Shown piece after piece: positions 1 to 7,499 of a stretch of DNA of 64,000 bases. Below the pieces are notes generated by a model. It did no database searches and was not told the origin of the DNA. It saw only the letters and a list, made by a program, of their open reading frames with translations. How positions within the stretch are numbered: the stretch's first letter is position 1; every line of letters starts with the position of its first letter. Both the position numbers and the translations under genes were made by a program. The DNA lies in assembly GCF_025770785.1 (NCBI RefSeq), contig NZ_JANZLA010000008.1:1-64000 (forward strand), in the 5' to 3' direction. Source of the stretch: Cellulomonas sp. SG140 (lineage in GTDB: Bacteria > Actinomycetota > Actinomycetes > Actinomycetales > Cellulomonadaceae).

Positions 1-390
1 GGTCCTCGCGGCGCGCGCCTGGGCGGCGCGGCGGGCGGCGTCGGCGGTGGTGCGCTCCGGCGTGGCGTGCGGTCGGTCCACGGTGCTGCCTCCAGTCCCT
101 GCGCCGGCGACCAGCGCCGGGGTGCCCTTGCCCGGGGTCAGCAACCCCGTCGTGCCTGCGTGCCCGGTGCCTGGTGCAGACGCCCGCGCGGTGCGCAGCA
201 CCCGGGTCGACCTGCGGTCGTCGGCACCCGCGTCCCCGGCGGTCACCGCGACCACGCGGAGCGCCTCGGAGTACCGGTCGTCCACCCGCGACTCGAGCAG
301 CTGCTGACGGTGCCGCAGCTTGCCCGGCACCAGGTACGCCACCCACAGACCCACCAGCGCGAGCGCCACCGGGCCTGCGAGATCGTTCAC
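1..390 (-). CDS. SepX/GlpR-like membrane protein, N-terminal 130 residues only
   Basis: This frame is open from a GTG at 390 through the left edge, so the C-terminus lies outside the window. It starts with a single membrane segment (about residues 4-21, ending YLVPGK), followed by a basic stretch, an acidic stretch and a long Ala/Gly/Thr/Arg-rich tail that looks disordered. No enzymatic motif is visible. The identification rests on position: it follows rimJ and glp, the order seen in many actinobacteria (Rv0994-Rv0996 in Mycobacterium). There the third gene is GlpR (Corynebacterium) or SepX (Streptomyces), the membrane receptor of Glp in cell division. The one-pass topology fits. The start is probably leaderless, because a TACCGT element ends six bases before the GTG and no Shine-Dalgarno is present. 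Confidence 0.72.
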   Translation of the reverse strand, partial: MNDLAGPVALALVGLWVAYLVPGKLRHRQQLLESRVDDRYSEALRVVAVTAGDAGADDRRSTRVLRTARASAPGTGHAGTTGLLTPGKGTPALVAGAGTGGSTVDRPHATPERTTADAARRAAQARAART

Positions 391-402
391 GTCTAGACGG
401 TA
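391..402 (-). promoter_or_regulatory. -10 element for a leaderless sepX-like mRNA
   Basis: On the minus strand TACCGT (397-402) is followed by six bases and the GTG at 390. That is the spacing expected if transcription starts at the first base of the start codon. No clear -35 is visible. Confidence 0.5.
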
Positions 403-405
403 GGG

Positions 406-423
406 GGCCCTCGCGTGAGGGCC
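406..423. terminator. Small hairpin between rimJ and the sepX-like gene
   Basis: GGCCCTC and GAGGGCC form a 7-bp perfect stem around a 4-base loop. It lies after rimJ and in the -35 area of the next gene. There is no T-run, so termination is only possible; it could equally be a promoter-proximal structure. Confidence 0.3.
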
Positions 424-528
424 GGGCACGCGGGCGGCGTGTCGGCGGCGCAGCGAGCACGACGGCGGTACCGGGGACCGCACCGGGACGTCCATCCCGC
501 CGCACCACCCGAGCTCCGGCGATCGAGG

Positions 529-1137
529 TCAGCGCGGGTGCGCCGCCTGGTACCGGCGCCAGCGGCCGAGCAGGCCGTCGGGCACCTCCTCCACCGTGAG
601 CGCGAAGGTCCGATGGTCCGCCCACGAGCCGCGGATGTGCAGGTACCGCTTCCGCAGACCCTCGTCGCGCAGGCCCAGCTTCTCCACCACGCGCAGCGAC
701 GGCCCGTTCTCCGGACGGATGTTCACCTCGACCCGGTGCAGGCCCAGCTCGTTGAAGCAGTGGTCGGTCGCGAGCGCGACCGCGGTCGGCGTGATCCCCC
801 GGCCGGCGACGTGCTCGGACACCCAGTACCCGATGGCGGCCGACCGCAAGGAGCCGTAGATGATCGACGACACGGTCAGCTGCCCCACCAGCTCACCGGC
901 GTAGTCGACCGCGAACGGCAGCGCCGACCCCTCCCGCGCCTGTGCGGACAGCGACCGGACGAACTGCCCGAACGTCGGCCGTGGCCCCTGGACCGGCACG
1001 GGGCTGGTCGCGTCCCACGGCTCGAGCCAGCCGGCGTTCACCGCGCGCAGGTTCATCCACGCCCGCTGGTCGGAACGCCGCATCGGCCGCAGCCGCACGT
1101 CGCCCTCGGTCAGCACGGCCGGCCACCCCGGTGCCAT
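529..1137 (-). CDS. rimJ: GNAT N-acetyltransferase, RimJ type
   Basis: This 202-residue GNAT-fold protein should transfer an acetyl group from acetyl-CoA to an N-terminal amine. RimJ of Escherichia coli acts on ribosomal protein S5. The N-terminal RLRPMRRSD strand, the acetyl-CoA loop VAGRGITP and the HRVEVNI...NGPSLRVVEKLG ending are typical of the RimJ/RimL group, and the length is normal. The ATG at 1137 is preferred over the TTG directly before it, because glp's TGA (1139-1137) overlaps this ATG by one base (TGATG), a translational-coupling arrangement. Its place between glp and a sepX-like gene is conserved in actinobacteria, but a role in division has not been shown by anything here. 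Confidence 0.88.
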   Translation of the reverse strand: MAPGWPAVLTEGDVRLRPMRRSDQRAWMNLRAVNAGWLEPWDATSPVPVQGPRPTFGQFVRSLSAQAREGSALPFAVDYAGELVGQLTVSSIIYGSLRSAAIGYWVSEHVAGRGITPTAVALATDHCFNELGLHRVEVNIRPENGPSLRVVEKLGLRDEGLRKRYLHIRGSWADHRTFALTVEEVPDGLLGRWRRYQAAHPR

Positions 1138-2375
1138 CAACCCTCCAGGACCATGCAGTGCACCACCTGTCCGCGGTGCACGACGACGTCCGCCTCCGGC
1201 ACCACGGCCAGGGCGTTCGCCTGCGCGAGACCGAGGATCGACGGAGCCGCCGGATCACCTAGCGGCGTGGCACGGTACCCCTCCTCCGGGGCGCCGAGCA
1301 CGGTCGCCGGCACGAACTGGCGCAGCCCGGGGGGCGACGTCCACCCCGTGTCGACGGCGGCGGCGACCGACGGCCGGAACACCTCGGTGTGCCCCGCCAT
1401 CTGCCGCAGGGCCGGCCGGACGAACACCTCGAACGCCACCTGCGCCGCCACGGGGTGACCGGGCAGCGCGAACAACGGGATCGACCGGTCGCGTCCCAGC
1501 TCACCGCCGACCGAGCCGAAGGCGTGCCGCGCGCCCGGCGTCATGGCCACGTGGTCCAGCCGGACGCCGCCGAGCGTGGCCAGCACGTCCTTCACCGGGT
1601 CGTGCACCAGCTCGGACAGCCCTCCGGCGATCAGCACCAGGTCGGCACGGACCAGCTGGTCCTCGAGCGCCTCGCGCAGCAGCGCGCGGTCGTCCGGCAG
1701 CACCCCGACGCGGACGGCGTGCGCGCCGGCGTCCCGCACGGCGGCCTCCAGCCCGTGCCCGTCGGCCTCGAACACGCGGCCGTCCCCGGCCGCCGTCGGT
1801 GCCGGCCCCTTGGTCGGCGGCTCGACCAGCTCGTCCCCCACCGCCAGCAGCACCACGCGTGGCGTGGGGTGCACCCGGAGCCGGCCGCGTCCCATCGCCG
1901 CCGCGAGCGCCAGCTGCCGGGCGCCGAGCCGCGTGCCCGCCCGTAGCACCACCTCGCCGGCCGGCACATCGGCCCCCGTCAGCCGCACGTGCTGACCGGG
2001 CCGCACCCCGCCCGCCAGCTGCACGGTCGCGGTGCCGCGGTCGGACGCCTCCACCGGCACCACCGCATCGGCCCCCCACGGCAGCGGCGCGCCGGACGCG
2101 ACCCGCACCGCCTGCCCCTGCACGTGCCGCAGCCCCGGCACGGAGGCCGCCCGCAGGTCCACCGCCACGGGCAGCGCCGACCCGCCGGGCGCCACGTCCG
2201 CGGCCGCCACCGCGTACCCGTCGAGCGCCGCCACCGCCACGGGCGGTACGGACAGCGTCGCCGCGACGTCCTCCGCGAGGATGGCGCCCATCGCGTCGTG
2301 CAGCACCACGTCGAGCGGGGCGACCGGTCCCACCGCGGACATCACGGCAGCCAGCTGGTCCTGGACCGATCTCAT
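1137..2375 (-). CDS. glp: Glp: gephyrin/MoeA-like molybdotransferase homologue
   Basis: The protein has the full MoeA architecture: the linker domain, the MPT-binding domain with VGDELVEPP and an AGGLSE loop, then LPGHP and a C-terminal beta domain (412 residues). MoeA inserts molybdate into molybdopterin. In Corynebacterium this paralogue (Glp) works in cell division with FtsZ and the receptor GlpR. The loop that reads GGxSxGxxD in MoeA is GGLSELVHD here, so its second glycine is lost, and the usual LPGNP is LPGHP. These changes fit the Glp subgroup or reduced cofactor activity. I start at the ATG at 2375 (MRSVQDQL), because upstream codons are Arg/Pro-rich and unlike the family; an ATG at 2384 is also possible. 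It heads a glp-rimJ-sepX unit. Confidence 0.87.
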   Translation of the reverse strand: MRSVQDQLAAVMSAVGPVAPLDVVLHDAMGAILAEDVAATLSVPPVAVAALDGYAVAAADVAPGGSALPVAVDLRAASVPGLRHVQGQAVRVASGAPLPWGADAVVPVEASDRGTATVQLAGGVRPGQHVRLTGADVPAGEVVLRAGTRLGARQLALAAAMGRGRLRVHPTPRVVLLAVGDELVEPPTKGPAPTAAGDGRVFEADGHGLEAAVRDAGAHAVRVGVLPDDRALLREALEDQLVRADLVLIAGGLSELVHDPVKDVLATLGGVRLDHVAMTPGARHAFGSVGGELGRDRSIPLFALPGHPVAAQVAFEVFVRPALRQMAGHTEVFRPSVAAAVDTGWTSPPGLRQFVPATVLGAPEEGYRATPLGDPAAPSILGLAQANALAVVPEADVVVHRGQVVHCMVLEG

Positions 2376-2485
2376 GCGGGGCATTCTGCCCCGCGTCCGA
2401 CGCCGGCCCGGCGCCCGCCACCGGGCCGGCGGGTGATCAGCGACCGGGACGCCGCGCGGTGTCACCCGTCCGGCCGCAGGTTTGG

Positions 2486-2497
2486 GACACTGTCGTC
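2486..2497 (+). promoter_or_regulatory. Possible -10 of a leaderless cyclo-ligase mRNA
   Basis: GACACT (2486-2491) lies six bases before the ATG at 2498, and no Shine-Dalgarno is visible. The hexamer is weaker than the other -10 candidates in this window. Confidence 0.3.
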
Positions 2498-3154
2498 ATG
2501 AGCAACGCCGCCTCGCCCGGACTGCACGTGCCGGAGGACGAGGACGAGATCGAACAGCTCAAGGAGCGCTGGCGGCTGCGGATCCGCACCGCGCGCGCGC
2601 AGCGGTCGGCCCGGCGCCGTGACGAGGACGCCCGTGCGCTGGCCGAGGTGGTGGTCGCCATCCCGGCGGTCGACGCCGCTCGCTGCGTCTCGCTGTACGC
2701 CGCGCGGCCGGGCGAGCCCAGCACCGGGCCGCTGCTCGAGCTGCTGGAGCAGCGGGGCGTCCGGGTGCTGCTGCCCGTGCTCGGCACGGGCCTGCAGCGC
2801 GACTGGGCGGACTACGCCGGTGCCGACGACCTGCTGGAGCGGGCGCCCGGACGGCCGCCGGAGCCGAGCGGTCCGTCCCTCGGCGCGCAGGCGCTCGCCG
2901 AGGCCGACGTGGTGCTGGTGCCGGCGCTCGCGGTGGACACCGACGGCAACCGGCTGGGCCAGGGCGGCGGCTGGTACGACAGGGCGCTGGCGCACGCGCG
3001 CCCGGACGCCGCCGTCATCGCGCTGACCTACGCCGACGAGGTGCACGACGCGGACGTCGAGCCGATCCCCCGCGCACCGCACGACCGTCGGGTGGACGGG
3101 GTCGCGACGCCGACGGGCGCCCGCTGGTTCGTCAGGCCGACGGCTGCAGCGTGA
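2498..3154 (+). CDS. 5-formyltetrahydrofolate cyclo-ligase
   Basis: This enzyme converts 5-formyl-THF to 5,10-methenyl-THF using ATP, returning stored folate to one-carbon metabolism in the cytoplasm. At 218 residues it has the usual size. The nucleotide-binding signature NRLGQGGGWYDRAL, the preceding VLVPALAVDTDG strand and the basic N-terminal KERWRLRIRTARAQRS helix are all present. It is divergent from glp with about 120 bases between them. In many actinobacteria galU sits here and it is absent. The 3' end overlaps the convergent penicillin-acylase-like gene by 23 bases. Confidence 0.93.
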   Translation: MSNAASPGLHVPEDEDEIEQLKERWRLRIRTARAQRSARRRDEDARALAEVVVAIPAVDAARCVSLYAARPGEPSTGPLLELLEQRGVRVLLPVLGTGLQRDWADYAGADDLLERAPGRPPEPSGPSLGAQALAEADVVLVPALAVDTDGNRLGQGGGWYDRALAHARPDAAVIALTYADEVHDADVEPIPRAPHDRRVDGVATPTGARWFVRPTAAA

Positions 3155-5699
3155 GCCGGGACCTCGCGTCCGCCTGCGTGGCGGCCGGGGAGAACGGCCA
3201 CGGGAACTGCCGACCGGCGGCCCAGGCCGACAGCTGGTCGGCGTAGTGCGGGCTGGCCGGATGTCCTGACGTGCCGGTCAGGTCGACCCACGTCGAGGAG
3301 TCCAGGTCCGCCAGGTCGACCACCATGCGCATCGACGGGCCGGCGGTGACGGCGAACCCCCCGGTCGACGGGTCCCAGCCGGTCGCGTCGACCGACGACG
3401 AGCCACCGCCGACCTGCTGCGCGGCGGGGTTGACCGCTCCGCGCAGCACCCCTGGCTGACCGGACCCGCCGAGCAGCGGGTGCTCCAGCCGCACCTGGTG
3501 CAGCAGCCCCCAGCGCCACTCGTCGGCCCGCACCCCCAGCTGCGCGGTCAGCTGCTGCCGCGCGGCGATCATCGCGTTGCGCAGCACCCCGTCACGCCCC
3601 TCGACGACCCCGAGGGTGGAGCGGTCGTCCCACCACGGCGAGTCGGGGGCGTCGACGACGTGCCGCATCACCTCGATCCACCGGGAGTCGTTGGTCGGCG
3701 CGTCGTGGTCGGGCAGGTCGTCCGCGAAGGTGAGGCGCAGCACGTTGTTCCAGACGGCGGCGAAGTACGCAGCGGCGGCCGAGTCCGAGGACATCGAGCC
3801 GTCCCAGGTGCGCAGCAGGCGCTGGCCGTCGGCCTCGAAGCCCGAGCCGAGGTCGACCTTGAGCAGCGCAGGCAGCAGCACGTCGGCCATCGGGCTGTGC
3901 GTGTCGTCCTGCACGGCCTGTGTCGAGGCGACGTCGATCTTCTTTCCGGCGGCGATCTGCTGGGTCAGCAGCGTGCGGATGCGCTGCGAGCGGTAGCCCA
4001 TGTCGTAGTCGGCGGTCAGGAACGGACCGGTGCCCTGCGGCAGCACCGCCTGGTTGGCCGCGACGACGAAGCCCTCGGGCGGGTCGAGCACGTGCGGCAG
4101 CTGCGCGGACGGCACCCAGCCCTGCCAGTCGTAGGCGCTGTCCCAGCCCGGGCGCGGCCAGGAGCCGTCGGACGGCACGTTGCCGGGCACCGTCTCCCGG
4201 ATGGGGATCCGACCCGGCGCCTGGTAGCCGATGTGCCCGTCGGTGGTGGCGAAGACGATGTTCTGCGCCGGCACGTCGAACAGCGCCGCGGCTGCGGCGA
4301 CGTCGGCGGCGGTGGCGGCGGCGTCGAGGCGGAAGATCGCCTCCGCCGTCCGGCCCGGTGTGCTGGCGGTCCAGCCGAGCGACACCTGGAACGCGGAGGT
4401 CGACCGGTCGGGCGTCGGCGCCGAGGTGGCGCCGGACAGGTCGAGCACGTCGGAGATGATCGGGCCGTGCGTCGTCGTGCGGACGACGAGGTCCACGTCG
4501 CCGCCGCCGTTGACCCGGATCGTCTCGTGCCGCACCTGCAGCGGCACCTGCGCACCGTTCACCAGCTGGGTGCCCGAGCGGTCGTCGATGCGCTCGAGGA
4601 ACAGGTCGGTCACGTCCGCGCCCATGTTGGTCAGGCCCCAGGCCAGCTTGGCGTCGTGACCGATCACCACGCCCGGCATCCCGGCGAATCCGAACCCGGA
4701 GACGTCGAACGGGCACTGGGTGGTCACCTGCTGGCAGCGCAGGCCCACCTGGGACCAGATGCCCGGCGCGGTCAGCTCCAGGTGCGGGTCGTTGGCCAGG
4801 ATCGGCTTGCCGGACGCGGTGTGCGCACCGGACACGGCCCAGGAGTTGGAGCCGGTGGCCGCCCCCGTGCCGAGCAGCACGGGGACCGCCGTCAGCGCCC
4901 GGTCCGCCGCGGCGAACGCGTCCTGCGCCTGACCGTCGCCGAGCGGCAGCTGCGCGCGTGCCGCCGTGGGGACCACCGTCGCATCGCCGCCCGAGGGCAG
5001 GATCGGGGCGTTCAGCTGCTGCGGGTACGGCGGGAAGAGCTCGTCCACCTTCCCGACGTCGCCGATGGTGCGGTAGGCCCGGGCCCGTCCGAGCTCGTCC
5101 TCGTAGTTGCTGCGCAGGTCCCACGCCATCGCCTTGAGCCAGGCGAGCGAGTCCACCGGCTGCCACGGCTCCGGCTGCGCCACCTGGACCCGCAACCCCA
5201 GCACCGTGTACTCGACGGCGATCGAACCCGGGTCCCGCGTGGCGAGGTAGGCGTTCACCCCCTCCGCGTACGCAGTCAGGTACGACTGGGTGGTCGCGTC
5301 CAGCAGGCCCCACTCCTGCTCGGCGACACGGTGCCACCCGAGCGTCCGCACCACCTTGTCGGCCTCGAGCGCACGCGCGTCCGCGCCGACCAGCTCCGAC
5401 AGCCGCCCTGCCGTGACGTGCCGGCGGTAGTCCATCTGGAAGAACCGGTCCTGCGCCGCGACGAAGCCCTGCGCCCGGAACAGGTCCGTCGCACTGGTGG
5501 CGGTGATGGTCGGCACGCCCCGCGCGTCCCGCGTGACGGTGACCGGCCTGGTCAGCCCGGGCAGCGGCAGCGTGCCCGACGACGTGGGCAGCGGCCGGCG
5601 CAGCACCACGACCCCGCCGACCACCACGGCCACGAGCACCAGCACGACGATCGCCGCGACGGTCACGAGTGCCGTGCGGACGACTCGGGGACGGGCCAC
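3132..5699 (-). CDS. Penicillin acylase family protein (Ntn hydrolase)
   Basis: Members are made as a precursor that cuts itself, freeing an N-terminal serine that acts as nucleophile on amide bonds (beta-lactam side chains, acyl-homoserine lactones or other N-acyl compounds). In this 855-residue protein an N-terminal membrane anchor (about residues 9-33) is followed by the alpha chain, with RDARGVPTITA and AAQDRFFQMDYRRH. A spacer comes next, then GSNSWAVSG, whose first Ser (about residue 284) is the predicted new N-terminus of the beta chain. NDPHLEL and the WGLTNMG region follow as in the family. The substrate cannot be predicted. The GTG start at 5699 has no Shine-Dalgarno but has TAACCT six bases upstream. 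Confidence 0.9.
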   Translation of the reverse strand: MARPRVVRTALVTVAAIVVLVLVAVVVGGVVVLRRPLPTSSGTLPLPGLTRPVTVTRDARGVPTITATSATDLFRAQGFVAAQDRFFQMDYRRHVTAGRLSELVGADARALEADKVVRTLGWHRVAEQEWGLLDATTQSYLTAYAEGVNAYLATRDPGSIAVEYTVLGLRVQVAQPEPWQPVDSLAWLKAMAWDLRSNYEDELGRARAYRTIGDVGKVDELFPPYPQQLNAPILPSGGDATVVPTAARAQLPLGDGQAQDAFAAADRALTAVPVLLGTGAATGSNSWAVSGAHTASGKPILANDPHLELTAPGIWSQVGLRCQQVTTQCPFDVSGFGFAGMPGVVIGHDAKLAWGLTNMGADVTDLFLERIDDRSGTQLVNGAQVPLQVRHETIRVNGGGDVDLVVRTTTHGPIISDVLDLSGATSAPTPDRSTSAFQVSLGWTASTPGRTAEAIFRLDAAATAADVAAAAALFDVPAQNIVFATTDGHIGYQAPGRIPIRETVPGNVPSDGSWPRPGWDSAYDWQGWVPSAQLPHVLDPPEGFVVAANQAVLPQGTGPFLTADYDMGYRSQRIRTLLTQQIAAGKKIDVASTQAVQDDTHSPMADVLLPALLKVDLGSGFEADGQRLLRTWDGSMSSDSAAAAYFAAVWNNVLRLTFADDLPDHDAPTNDSRWIEVMRHVVDAPDSPWWDDRSTLGVVEGRDGVLRNAMIAARQQLTAQLGVRADEWRWGLLHQVRLEHPLLGGSGQPGVLRGAVNPAAQQVGGGSSSVDATGWDPSTGGFAVTAGPSMRMVVDLADLDSSTWVDLTGTSGHPASPHYADQLSAWAAGRQFPWPFSPAATQADARSRLTLQPSA

Positions 5700-5711
5700 G
5701 TGGGCAGGTTA
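5700..5711 (-). promoter_or_regulatory. -10 element for a leaderless penicillin-acylase-like mRNA
   Basis: On the minus strand TAACCT (5706-5711) is followed by six bases and the GTG at 5699. No ribosome binding site fits in between. Confidence 0.5.
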
Positions 5712-5739
5712 GCCCGCGGGCGTGCTCGGCGACCCGGGG

Positions 5740-5773
5740 TAGAATCTGGCACTCGGGAATGCGGAGTGCCAGA
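5740..5773 (+). promoter_or_regulatory. CIRCE (HrcA) operator with -10 TAGAAT, before the FmdB gene
   Basis: A 10-bp perfect inverted repeat, TCTGGCACTC (5745-5754) and GAGTGCCAGA (5764-5773), flanks a 9-base spacer. This is the CIRCE form (TTAGCACTC-N9-GAGTGCTAA), the binding site of the heat-shock repressor HrcA. A TAGAAT -10 element (5740-5745) abuts it, so bound HrcA would cover the transcription start. The only gene downstream is the FmdB-like CDS at 5850. Confidence 0.85.
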
Positions 5774-5849
5774 TCTGCGCTCTGCTGGGTGTCATCGAGA
5801 CCGTCGGTGACGCATTCCCATCGGGACCTCGACCCCGGGAGACGAGCCA

Positions 5850-6245
5850 GTGCCCACCTACGCCTACACCTGCACCGCCTGCGGCCACGCCTTCGACATC
5901 CACCAGTCGTTCAGCGACGAGGCCCTCACCGTGTGCCCGGAGTGCTCCGGGAAGCTGCGCAAGGTGTTCTCGCCGGTCGGCGTGGTGTTCAAGGGTTCCG
6001 GCTTCTACCGCAACGACGCGCGGGCGGGCGGCAAGGGCGGGCGCACGACGAAGGAGCCGGTGAGCGCCGGGGCGTCCGCCGGTGGCAGCGCCGCTTCGGC
6101 CGCTTCGGGCTCCAGCAGCGGCTCCTCCTCGGCGGGCACGTCGACGACGTCGAGCGGTGGTTCGACGGGCGGCGCCTCGCCGTCGACCGCGTCGACGACC
6201 GGCACGTCCAGCACGTCGAGCACGGCGAAGGCCGCCTCGGCGTGA
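5850..6245 (+). CDS. FmdB-family zinc-ribbon protein, Ruc-like putative chaperone
   Basis: This is a 131-residue protein. Residues 1-45 form the FmdB zinc ribbon (MPTYAYTCTACG, then CPEC), with Cys8/Cys11 and Cys29/Cys32 as likely zinc ligands. The rest is a low-complexity tail of Ser, Gly, Ala and Thr, almost certainly disordered. The same plan (zinc ribbon plus unstructured tail) describes Rv0991c/Ruc of Mycobacterium tuberculosis, an oxidation-activated chaperone co-regulated with the Hsp60/Hsp70 genes. The CIRCE element just upstream makes heat-shock control likely here too. GTG at 5850 follows GGGAG at a suitable distance. Chaperone function is inferred from homology and regulation. Confidence 0.85.
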   Translation: MPTYAYTCTACGHAFDIHQSFSDEALTVCPECSGKLRKVFSPVGVVFKGSGFYRNDARAGGKGGRTTKEPVSAGASAGGSAASAASGSSSGSSSAGTSTTSSGGSTGGASPSTASTTGTSSTSSTAKAASA

Positions 6246-6260
6246 CCCTCGGCCGCACGG

Positions 6261-6340
6261 CCTGACGGGCGGGACGACGGCCTGGCCGGCGGGACGACGG
6301 CCTGACCGGCGACGCCACGTCCCGACCGGCGGCACGACGG
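6261..6340. repeat. 20-bp imperfect tandem repeat, four copies
   Basis: Units start at 6261, 6281, 6301 and 6321. The first two differ at two positions and share GGCGGGACGACGG; the third is the most divergent. The repeat lies directly after the FmdB gene in a 236-base stretch without a gene. Confidence 0.75.
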
Positions 6341-6469
6341 CCGTACCGACGGACCACCCCCAGGCCGACCCAGCACGGAGCACCCCGAGCCGGGCCGCCC
6401 ACAGCCCACCTGGTCCCCGCCACCGTCGCAGGGCGGCCGCCTGCGCACCGCACCGTGACCCGCTCTGCC

Positions 6470-6481
6470 TAGCGTCACCGC
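6470..6481 (+). promoter_or_regulatory. -10 element for a leaderless SAF-protein mRNA
   Basis: TAGCGT (6470-6475) is followed by six bases and the GTG at 6482. There is no purine-rich ribosome binding site. Confidence 0.5.
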
Positions 6482-7165
6482 GTGCTCCGTCGGGTCCTGC
6501 CACCGCCGCCCGCACTGACCGTCCGCCGGCCGCCCTGGCGCCGGCGCGTGCGCATCCTGCTGTGGCGAGCACGTGTCCCGTTCGCCGCGGTGACGCTCGG
6601 TCTCGCGGCGGCGGTGGCGGTCGGGCAGCTCCGCCCTGAGCCACCGGCCACCGTCGACGTGCTGGTCGCGGCGCACGACGTACCTGCCGGCACCGTCCTG
6701 ACGGATGCCGACGTGCGGACGGCGGCGGTCCCCCCGGACACCGCGGTGGCGGGTGCCCGGGCCGCCGGGCACGCCTCGGTGGTCGGTCAGCGCACCGCCG
6801 TACCGCTGCCGGCCGGCCTGCCGCTGGTCCCCGGGGTGCTGACGGGCGGTCGGTTGACCGGTCCACCGGGCACCGTGGTGGCTGCCGTCCGCCTCGCAGA
6901 CGGTGCCGTCGCGGCGCTGCTGCAGCCCGGCGACCGGGTCGACGTGCTGGCCGCCTCCGCGCAGGCCGGCCCGGGCAGCGCGGTGGCGAGAGGCGCGCTC
7001 GTCCTCCCGGCGCCCGCAGCTCAGGACCACGGCTCGGGGTTGCTCGGCGGTTCCGGTGAGGCATCGGCGTCGGCACCGCTGATGCTCGCCGTCCAGCCGG
7101 AGGAGGCAGCCGCGCTGGCCGGCGCGGCCGGGACCGCCGACCTGTCCGCCGTCGTGGTGCCGTGA
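6482..7165 (+). CDS. SAF-domain membrane protein (CpaB/RcpC-like)
   Basis: This 227-residue protein has a basic N-terminus, one membrane segment (about residues 33-50) and then an external SAF domain: VLVAAHDVPAGTVLTDADVRTAAVP, GQRTAVPLPAGLPL. A second beta-rich part (AVRLADGAVAALLQPGDRVDVLA) follows, as in the CpaB/RcpC pilus-assembly group. No other pilus gene is nearby. In many actinobacteria a lone SAF protein follows fmdB, so a role in pilus assembly should not be assumed. The exact role is unknown. Confidence 0.8.
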   Translation: MLRRVLPPPPALTVRRPPWRRRVRILLWRARVPFAAVTLGLAAAVAVGQLRPEPPATVDVLVAAHDVPAGTVLTDADVRTAAVPPDTAVAGARAAGHASVVGQRTAVPLPAGLPLVPGVLTGGRLTGPPGTVVAAVRLADGAVAALLQPGDRVDVLAASAQAGPGSAVARGALVLPAPAAQDHGSGLLGGSGEASASAPLMLAVQPEEAAALAGAAGTADLSAVVVP

Positions 7166-7194
7166 CGCGGTGACGCGGTGACGCGGTGACGCGG
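7163..7194. repeat. 8-bp tandem repeat TGACGCGG, four exact copies
   Basis: Four perfect copies of TGACGCGG begin at the stop codon of the SAF-domain gene; each copy contains a TGA. It may vary in copy number by slippage without affecting the protein. Confidence 0.9.
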
Positions 7195-7195
7195 C

Positions 7196-7459
7196 CTACC
7201 AGTGCGGGGGGCGGTTCTGCTGCAGCCGCTCGTCGTTGGAGTCGTCCGCGCGGTCACCCCAACCGAGATCGCTGTCGTCGAGCGACCTCCGCGGGATGGC
7301 CGGTTCCGCCGCCGCCTCCGCAGCAGACCGATCCGGCGGGGCAGCCGGCGACGCCACCACCGGCGCCGGGACGGTGGACCTCAGCCACCGCTCGTCACCA
7401 CCGACGGTCCCGGCGGGGCGCACGGCACGGCGGCCGCCCGTCCGTCGTCGCTGCTCCAC
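7196..7459 (-). CDS. Small acidic-tailed hypothetical protein
   Basis: This is an 87-residue reading frame that starts 40 bases after the helicase-like gene on the same strand. The first half is basic and Ala/Pro-rich. The second half, from SLDDSDLGWGD to the end NERLQQNRPPHW, is acidic and ends in a Pro-Pro-His-Trp tail. I have the impression that such tails recur in small actinobacterial proteins, but I cannot name a family. GTG at 7459 is the start because no in-frame ATG exists. Function unknown. It could be a chance frame, but gene spacing and the composition change argue for a real gene. Confidence 0.55.
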   Translation of the reverse strand: MEQRRRTGGRRAVRPAGTVGGDERWLRSTVPAPVVASPAAPPDRSAAEAAAEPAIPRRSLDDSDLGWGDRADDSNDERLQQNRPPHW

Positions 7460-7499
7460 CCGTCGATGATCCCACCCGCCGTGACGGCGGCCGTGCCGG

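Noticed and set aside
3132-5699. Calling the Ntn hydrolase a penicillin-resistance or quorum-quenching enzyme
   Set aside because: The family covers several N-acyl substrates, and nothing in the sequence or neighbours fixes which one.
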